This document shows positions 7,690-12,587 of a stretch of DNA of 12,587 bases, in pieces (position 1 is the stretch's first letter; every line of letters begins with the position of its first letter). This stretch comes from Bacteroidota bacterium. Lineage in GTDB: Bacteria; Bacteroidota; Ignavibacteria; T3Sed10-11. A program made the position numbers and the translations under genes. The notes under the pieces were generated by a model that was not told where the DNA came from, searched no databases, and saw only the letters and a program-made list of their open reading frames with translations. The stretch lies in contig SKXH01000190.1 in assembly GCA_007128495.1 (NCBI GenBank), positions 1-12,587 on the forward strand, written 5' to 3'.

Positions 7690-8733
7690 TTAATCGATAT
7701 CTACATAACGTCGGACGGCATCGAAAACCATATCGGGGGTAACCTCTTTCATACAACGAAAATGTTTTTTCGGGCATTTGTGTAATCCGATGTGTGTACA
7801 CGGTCTGCAAGGAAGGTCGGGATGTTCGACGACCGTGCTGTTGAGACCGTACGGGAAAAAACCGAACTCTTTAACGGTCGATCCGAAGATTGCAACGACG
7901 TTTCTTTGCCGGGCAACAGCAATATGCATTAATCCGGTATCATTGGTAACTACCACATCACAATGATCGAGTATTGCCGCCGATTGCAGAAGCGTAACTT
8001 CTCCGGCAACATTTATGACGTGTTCTTCACCGATAAGCCGCCGCATATCTTCACAATAGGCCCGGTCCTCAGGACCTCCCAGCATGATAATATAGGCATT
8101 GAAATCTTTTACCAATTTGCCGGCGAGTTCCACATAGTACTCCTTCAACCATCGTTTCGTATAGTGTTTTGCCGACGGACACAACGCAGCGATTGTTGTG
8201 CGCTCGCTTTTTATTTTTCGGAACTTCCCAGCAATATTAGCGGTCGTTTCACGCGGTATATGCAGCTCAAGTCCTTTATTGTCGTTAACAACTCCGAATG
8301 ACCGCAGCGGCTCCATATACCGGTCAACAACGTGTACGTTATCTTTGTAAATCTGCCATTTGAAGTTAACAAGAAAAAATCTTGGGATGATGCGCTTGTT
8401 AATTCGAACCGTTTTGCGGGATGGTACTCTTTTTCGTAAATACCTGCTCCGCAAATTATTATGAGCGTCGACGATAAGATCGTATCCCGCCGGCTTCAAT
8501 CGTTCGCACAATTTCTGTAAACCGGCTAGTCCGGTTTGTGTGTTAAATTCATAAAGATTATCGATATAGGGGTTGTGCCGGAGCAGTTCAGCGAATTCTC
8601 TTCTGACAATAAAATCAAGGCGGGATCGTGAGAATTTTTTTTTGAACGATCGAAGTGCCGGTGTCGTTAATATTATATCACCGATGGAACTCATACGTAT
8701 GAAGAGTGTTTTATCTGGTATAAAAGTGGACAT
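7690..8733 (-). CDS. Glycosyltransferase family 9 (ADP-heptose:LPS heptosyltransferase-like)
   Basis: 347 aa from ATG 8733. GT9 enzymes transfer heptose from ADP-heptose to the LPS inner core at the cytoplasmic face of the inner membrane. Seen: the N-terminal Rossmann strand with TLFIRMSSIGDIILTTPALR (9-28), ALCPSAKHYTKRW (183-195), LGGPED (218-223), and the nucleotide-sugar signature VVTNDTGLMHIA (261-272). A C-terminal Cys cluster (C309, C312, C320, C327), common in this subfamily, may bind metal. The exact acceptor cannot be told. Start: the frame is open to TTG 8769 and ATG 8763, but those lie within or next to a strong promoter (-35 8769-8764, -10 8746-8741) whose transcript would begin at about 8733-8734. 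ATG 8733 gives the expected N-terminus; ATG 8694 would cut into the first strand. No SD precedes ATG 8733. fbp follows 86 nt downstream. Confidence 0.9.
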   Translation of the reverse strand: MSTFIPDKTLFIRMSSIGDIILTTPALRSFKKKFSRSRLDFIVRREFAELLRHNPYIDNLYEFNTQTGLAGLQKLCERLKPAGYDLIVDAHNNLRSRYLRKRVPSRKTVRINKRIIPRFFLVNFKWQIYKDNVHVVDRYMEPLRSFGVVNDNKGLELHIPRETTANIAGKFRKIKSERTTIAALCPSAKHYTKRWLKEYYVELAGKLVKDFNAYIIMLGGPEDRAYCEDMRRLIGEEHVINVAGEVTLLQSAAILDHCDVVVTNDTGLMHIAVARQRNVVAIFGSTVKEFGFFPYGLNSTVVEHPDLPCRPCTHIGLHKCPKKHFRCMKEVTPDMVFDAVRRYVDID

Positions 8734-8740
8734 AATGGTT

Positions 8741-8769
8741 ATTATAGCATATATCTGAACCATTTTCAA
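8741..8769 (-). promoter_or_regulatory. Strong sigma-70-type promoter for the GT9 gene
   Basis: The minus strand reads TTGAAA (8769-8764), 17 bp, then TATAAT (8746-8741): 5/6 and 6/6 matches at optimal spacing, the best promoter in the window. The predicted +1 falls at or next to the ATG at 8733, so the mRNA may be leaderless. Confidence 0.6.
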
Positions 8770-8792
8770 ATCGATTACATCTCATATATAAT
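8765..8792 (+). promoter_or_regulatory. Candidate promoter for the AAA+/VWA unit
   Basis: TTCAAA (8765-8770), 16 bp, TATAAT (8787-8792) on the plus strand: 4/6 and 6/6 matches. The predicted start near 8799 gives a leader of about 45 nt. Its -35 lies on the same bases as the -35 of the opposite promoter. Confidence 0.45.
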
Positions 8793-8834
8793 AAAAATCA
8801 GTTTTCATCAAATACAAGATTCACTGAAACAATT

Positions 8835-8839
8835 GGAGG
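8835..8839 (+). promoter_or_regulatory. Shine-Dalgarno fixing a GTG start
   Basis: GGAGG (followed by two more G) lies 4 nt before GTG 8844 and supports this non-ATG start for the AAA+ ATPase. Confidence 0.8.
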
Positions 8840-8843
8840 GGCT

Positions 8844-10400
8844 GTGAGGCATTCATCGATTACTACTCTCGGCGAATTACGGGAGTCGGGGTACGACGTT
8901 CAGTCGGTCAAAGACGAGACGAGAAAAAACCTGATACGAAAAATCCAGAACAAAGAAACGCTATTTCCCGGCATCATCGGATTTGAGGAGTCGGTCATTC
9001 CGGCTCTTGTAAACAGTATTCTGGCAAAACACGATATCATCCTGCTTGGATTGCGGGGACAGGCAAAAACGCGATTAATAAGATCGCTGCCTTCCTTGCT
9101 TGATGAATATATCCCTGTTGTGAAGGGATGTGAGATCAACGATAATCCGTTTCGTCCTGTCTGCCGTCAGTGTGTTGAGAAAAGCCGCGAGGCGGGAGAC
9201 GATCTTGAAATAGAATGGCTGCACCGCGAACAACGGTACGGCGAAAAACTTGCAACACCCGATGTAACAATTGCCGATCTCATCGGAGATATCGATCCGA
9301 TCAAGGCAGCGTCGAAACGGCTCCATTATTCTCACGAAGGAGCAATACATTTCGGTATCATTCCGCGCACCAATCGCGGCATCTTTGCAATTAACGAGCT
9401 ACCGGACTTACAGCCCCGGATTCAGGTCGGTTTATTCAACATTATGGAAGAAAGAGATATTCAGATACGCGGTTTTAACATTCGTATACCGCTCGATGTA
9501 ATGATTGTATTTACCGCAAATCCGGAAGATTATACGAACCGTGGAAATATAATCACACCGCTTAAAGACCGGATTGATTCTCAGATTATGACACACTATC
9601 CGCGTGACATTGAAGATGCGATCGCCATCACAGAACAAGAGGCCTGGATTCAACGTGACGGTAAGAAACACCTCGTTCCCCATTACTTTAAAGAGATAAT
9701 CGAGCACATTGCATTCGAAGCGCGTAAAAGCGAATATGTAGATCAAACTTCGGGCGTGAGTGCGCGCCTCACAATCGCCGCAATGGAAAATCTCATCAGT
9801 AATGCAGAGCGCCGGGCTATACTCAGCGGCGACAAACATATCGTTCCAAGAATATGCGACCTGCCGCATGTGGTACCGGGACTGACCGGAAAGATTGAAC
9901 TCGTGTTTGAAGGCGAGCAGGAAGGGCCTGCTAAAGTCAGCAAGGCGCTGATCGGTAAAGCGGTACGAAGTGTATTTAAAAAATATTATCCCGATCCGTT
10001 GCAAAAACCGCAGCGCCCGCGTCAACCAGCCGAGTACTACGATCAACCTCAACATCATGGGCAACGGCAGCGAACCGAAACAAAGGACGAACATTACGGC
10101 AAAGTTATCAACTGGTTTGAATCCGGCAACTCTATCGAGGTAGCAGACGATATGACGACACAGGAGTATTACGATGAATTACGGAAAATAGACGGTTTGT
10201 GCGAGCTTGTCATGAAATACATGAAGATAGACAAGCAAAATATTTACGAAACCGCATCTGCGATGGAATTTGTACTCGACGGTCTACACCAGAACTCCCG
10301 GCTTGCAAAAGATGAGCTCGATCATAAAACATCGTATAAAGATCTGGTCGGTACAATATTTTCGGGACGTGGTTCATTCAATAGTGACGATCTCAGGTAA
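8844..10400 (+). CDS. MoxR/Mg-chelatase-like AAA+ ATPase
   Basis: 518 aa from GTG. Seen: an N-terminal family segment TLGELRESGYDVQSVKDE (8-25), Walker A GLRGQAKT (69-76), and a Cys-containing insert (C96, C107, C110) after the first strand. TPDVTIADLIGDIDPIKA (138-155), GAIHFGIIPRTNRGIFAINE (166-185, Walker B region), sensor-1 VFTANPEDYTNRG (222-234) and LKDRID (240-245, likely arginine finger) follow. The C-terminal third has a helical lid, a basic/Gln-Pro-rich linker (about 384-412) and a helical tail. Walker B has Asn where Asp is usual (N184-E185). This belongs to the helix-2-insert AAA+ group of MoxR and Mg-chelatase subunit I, often annotated 'magnesium chelatase'. No pigment-synthesis genes are near, so a remodelling or chaperone role with its VWA partner is more likely. 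The VWA gene starts 12 nt downstream. The client is unknown. Confidence 0.92.
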   Translation: MRHSSITTLGELRESGYDVQSVKDETRKNLIRKIQNKETLFPGIIGFEESVIPALVNSILAKHDIILLGLRGQAKTRLIRSLPSLLDEYIPVVKGCEINDNPFRPVCRQCVEKSREAGDDLEIEWLHREQRYGEKLATPDVTIADLIGDIDPIKAASKRLHYSHEGAIHFGIIPRTNRGIFAINELPDLQPRIQVGLFNIMEERDIQIRGFNIRIPLDVMIVFTANPEDYTNRGNIITPLKDRIDSQIMTHYPRDIEDAIAITEQEAWIQRDGKKHLVPHYFKEIIEHIAFEARKSEYVDQTSGVSARLTIAAMENLISNAERRAILSGDKHIVPRICDLPHVVPGLTGKIELVFEGEQEGPAKVSKALIGKAVRSVFKKYYPDPLQKPQRPRQPAEYYDQPQHHGQRQRTETKDEHYGKVINWFESGNSIEVADDMTTQEYYDELRKIDGLCELVMKYMKIDKQNIYETASAMEFVLDGLHQNSRLAKDELDHKTSYKDLVGTIFSGRGSFNSDDLR

Positions 10401-10412
10401 GAGGAATACGCT

Positions 10413-11507
10413 ATGCGCTTTCATTATTCTAAATGGCGACCGGATGCTAAGACTGACGAACAGCGGTTGGAAGAACTTATGTCGTTGTTCAGTTATTTAT
10501 TGGTCAAATCCGACGGTGATGCCGATGAGGCAATCGAATGGCTAAAGCAGCTTGCCGAAGAACATGGAATATTCGATGAGGATATGACGCTGGCAGATCT
10601 CATCGAGGAATTGAAAAATCGCGGTATCATTGAGGAAATAGAGGATATGCACGTGCTTACCGACAAGGGCGTTCAGCGCATGCGGTTGGATGCATTGCAC
10701 GAGATATTTTCCTCTCTCAAGAAAGGCCCCGAGGGAACACACGAAACACCCCACACCGGCAGCGGCATTGACCGACTCAGCGAAACTAAAAAATACAGAT
10801 TCGGCGACCAGCCCACCAACATCGACCTTACCTCTACACTTCGCAATGCAATGAAGCGCGACGGTATCGACGATTTTAACATCAGGGAAGATGATCTTGA
10901 AGTTTACGAAACCGAGCATATGTCATCGTGCGCTACCGTCCTGATGCTCGACATTAGTCACAGTATGGTACTCTATGGCGAAGACCGTATAACACCTGCC
11001 AAGCAGGTTGCCCTTGCATTGTCGGAATTAATCCGGCAGCGATTCCCGAAAGATTATCTTGCACTGGTCGTATTCGGCGATGAGGCAAAGCTGGTATCGC
11101 TGAGTGAACTCCCCTTTCTATCTGTGGGACCGTATCATACAAACACCCGCGCCGGCCTACAAATGGCAAGATCCCTGCTGCGCAAATGCGGTAATGTAAA
11201 CAAACAGATATTTATGGTTACCGACGGCAAACCGTCGGCTATGTTTGAATCATCGGGACGGCTGTATAAAAATCCGTTCGGCCTCGATCCGAAAATCGTG
11301 AACAAAACGCTGGACGAAGCAGTACAATGCCGGCGGGAAAAGATCACTATCAGCACGTTCATGATCGCCCGCGATCCGTACCTGGTCAACTTTGTCGAGG
11401 AAATGACGCAGGCAAACCGCGGGCGCGCCTATTATTCATCGCTTAATAAATTAGGCGAATTTGTGTTTGTTGATTACTTGAAAAACAGAAAGAAACGATT
11501 TTTGTAA
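10413..11507 (+). CDS. VWA-domain protein, partner of the AAA+ ATPase
   Basis: 364 aa; AGAGGA upstream is a good SD for ATG 10413. The N-terminal 165 residues are mostly helical and acidic. They include a conserved-looking stretch around RFGDQPTNIDLT (129-140) and DDLEVYETEHM (160-170). The von Willebrand factor A domain fills the rest and has a complete MIDAS: DISHS (D180, S182, S184), T245 in HTNTRAG, and D271 in VTDGKPS. No signal peptide or TM segment is seen, so it is cytosolic. In MoxR-VWA pairs the VWA protein is thought to present a substrate or metal-dependent client to the ATPase hexamer; that role here is inference. Co-transcription with the ATPase gene (12-nt gap) is nearly certain. 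It ends 7 nt from the stop of the convergent phosphatase gene, and I see no hairpin terminator between them. Confidence 0.92.
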   Translation: MRFHYSKWRPDAKTDEQRLEELMSLFSYLLVKSDGDADEAIEWLKQLAEEHGIFDEDMTLADLIEELKNRGIIEEIEDMHVLTDKGVQRMRLDALHEIFSSLKKGPEGTHETPHTGSGIDRLSETKKYRFGDQPTNIDLTSTLRNAMKRDGIDDFNIREDDLEVYETEHMSSCATVLMLDISHSMVLYGEDRITPAKQVALALSELIRQRFPKDYLALVVFGDEAKLVSLSELPFLSVGPYHTNTRAGLQMARSLLRKCGNVNKQIFMVTDGKPSAMFESSGRLYKNPFGLDPKIVNKTLDEAVQCRREKITISTFMIARDPYLVNFVEEMTQANRGRAYYSSLNKLGEFVFVDYLKNRKKRFL

Positions 11508-11514
11508 TAATAGA

Positions 11515-12587
11515 TTAGTTAATCAAACCGCTTCCCTCCATTTGAGCGAACCGTGCATCGTCAATCATAAATAGTTGTCCGACAGTCGGCGCTATATCAA
11601 GATTAGATGCACTACCTATGGTAGTTCCGGGATCAACTCTGCCGGGTGCATATATATACAATGGAATATACACATCGACGTCATCCTCGCTGCCGTGTTG
11701 TCCTGAATTGGCAAAGTTCAATGCATACGAAGGATCGGTAGTGATAAAGAAATCGCCTGATCGTCCGGTATAGTTAATACGCAGCGCGTCGAGCGTTCCC
11801 GCTCTTTCGGGAATATCGTGATTGGTATAAATATTTTTTATCCACGGTAATTCCCGGATAATATCGAATGCATTACTATATTGATCGGGGTTTTGCAGAT
11901 ACAGTTCAGCCGCTCTTCCGCCCCGTTCATACAACGTATGTTCGATATTCTGTCGTGCGAGTTCGGGAATTGTATTCGGATCGTTGTCAACCGGCAATGC
12001 AACCTGATCTTCATTCGTTTGTGTGAACCCGTGGTCGGAGCCGATGATGAAAAACCATTCACGCTCCGGAAACTGACCTTGCAGCATCCCGGCTAAACGG
12101 GAAACATGGCGATCGGCTGCTTCAATACTTTCACGGTATGCTTCGCTTTCGGGCCCGTAGACATGACCTATGTAGTCTGTCGCACCGAGATTGATCAAAA
12201 TGAAATCGAGGCGGCCGCGTTCGATAACGGCTGCCAGGGTATCGATCACTATTTCGTTCATTCTGATCTTTCTACGCAGTGCTTCATCTTCCGAACCGTC
12301 AACTGCACGGTCATACCGGTAACGCCAGATCTCATCGGGATATATATCTCCCCCGCTTTTTTGCACGGATGCCCCGCGTGCACCGACCAGTTCATACCCT
12401 TTCATCGCGAACATTGCAGTCGATTTTCCATGTTCTTCGAGTATCTCGAATAATGTCGGAACGGGCACATCCTCCTGTGCATCCCGGTAGGTGGGTGCAT
12501 CAGTTCGTTGTTCATTATAGTCATCGTCGCGATACGTCCCGCCCACAACGCCGTGACGGTCGGTATGCACACCGGTGGGTATAGTTA
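11515..12587 (-). CDS. Alkaline phosphatase / nucleotide pyrophosphatase family protein (partial, N-terminus missing)
   Basis: The frame is open through the right edge of the window. A GTG at 12570 lies within it, but five further codons are visible upstream (TIPTG), and the family motif around GVHTDRHGVVGG normally lies tens of residues inside the protein, so the true start is outside. Residue numbers below count from that GTG. The alkaline-phosphatase-superfamily metal site shows as D132...H136 (GATDYIGH), D179-H180 (GSDHGF) and H292 (SGQHGS), followed by VYIPLYIYAPG (300-310) and a C-terminal SNLDIAPTVGQLF (322-334). The nucleophile Thr/Ser and any signal peptide are upstream. Such enzymes cleave phosphomonoesters or phosphodiesters, usually outside the cytoplasm; the substrate cannot be told. 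It converges on the VWA gene. Confidence 0.9.
   Translation of the reverse strand, partial: TIPTGVHTDRHGVVGGTYRDDDYNEQRTDAPTYRDAQEDVPVPTLFEILEEHGKSTAMFAMKGYELVGARGASVQKSGGDIYPDEIWRYRYDRAVDGSEDEALRRKIRMNEIVIDTLAAVIERGRLDFILINLGATDYIGHVYGPESEAYRESIEAADRHVSRLAGMLQGQFPEREWFFIIGSDHGFTQTNEDQVALPVDNDPNTIPELARQNIEHTLYERGGRAAELYLQNPDQYSNAFDIIRELPWIKNIYTNHDIPERAGTLDALRINYTGRSGDFFITTDPSYALNFANSGQHGSEDDVDVYIPLYIYAPGRVDPGTTIGSASNLDIAPTVGQLFMIDDARFAQMEGSGLIN

Noticed and set aside
7604..7810. 69-codon N-terminal extension of fbp
   Set aside because: A strong SD lies before ATG 7603, the family length fits 343 aa, and the extension crosses the stop of the neighbouring glycosyltransferase gene.
9432..10094. 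220-aa open frame on the minus strand inside the ATPase gene
   Set aside because: It lies wholly within a well-supported conserved gene on the other strand and shows no recognisable family or SD.
1..12587. Mobile elements, CRISPR, tRNA, rRNA, riboswitches
   Set aside because: No transposase or integrase motifs, repeat arrays or RNA-gene signatures were seen; nearly all the DNA is accounted for by conserved genes.

Overview
The window comes from a Gram-negative, diderm bacterium. Three predicted lipoproteins with lipoboxes, a LytM/EnvC-type murein hydrolase activator, a CpoB/YbgF-like protein and an ADP-heptose-type glycosyltransferase all point to an outer membrane and LPS. The DUF4292-like + EnvC-like pair behind a TPR lipoprotein, and the distinctive ATPase + VWA pair, are arrangements I associate with Bacteroidota and related FCB lineages (Ignavibacteriota, Calditrichota, Marinimicrobia and similar). 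Base composition is moderate, and several starts carry good Shine-Dalgarno sequences (GGAGG, AGGAGG), unlike many classical Bacteroidetes. I cannot name a genus.

Layout. (1) 5584 to 1, minus strand: an apparent four-gene operon encoding a TPR lipoprotein, a DUF4292/LolB-like lipoprotein, an EnvC-like coiled-coil/degenerate LytM protein, and a membrane-bound CHASE2 sigma-54 activator cut by the window edge. The genes overlap or nearly touch (ATGA overlap, 13-nt overlap, 19-nt gap). (2) 5585-5769: AT-rich divergent intergenic region with a plausible promoter for the operon. (3) 5770-6483, plus: CpoB/YbgF-like coiled-coil + TPR lipoprotein, ending at a strong hairpin terminator (6507-6534) shared with the convergent gene. 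(4) 8733 to 6572, minus: glycosyltransferase family 9 gene followed by class I fructose-1,6-bisphosphatase, which has its own candidate promoter and a strong SD. (5) 8734-8843: compact divergent promoter region whose two candidate promoters share one -35 box. (6) 8844-11507, plus: a two-gene unit of a MoxR/Mg-chelatase-like AAA+ ATPase and a VWA protein. (7) 12587 to 11515, minus: alkaline phosphatase/nucleotide pyrophosphatase-type protein, truncated at its N-terminus by the window edge.

How the genes fit together. The left half is about the cell envelope. The EnvC-like protein (predicted amidase activator) and the CpoB-like protein (in E. coli, links peptidoglycan synthesis to outer-membrane constriction) sit in divergent units, together with two envelope lipoproteins and a transcription activator carrying an extracytoplasmic sensor domain. 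This suggests, but does not prove, an envelope or division module with its own sensor. The ATPase + VWA pair looks like a MoxR-type remodelling system of unknown client. I found no mobile element, CRISPR, tRNA or rRNA, and no clear wholly new system; the most interesting points are variations on known families.
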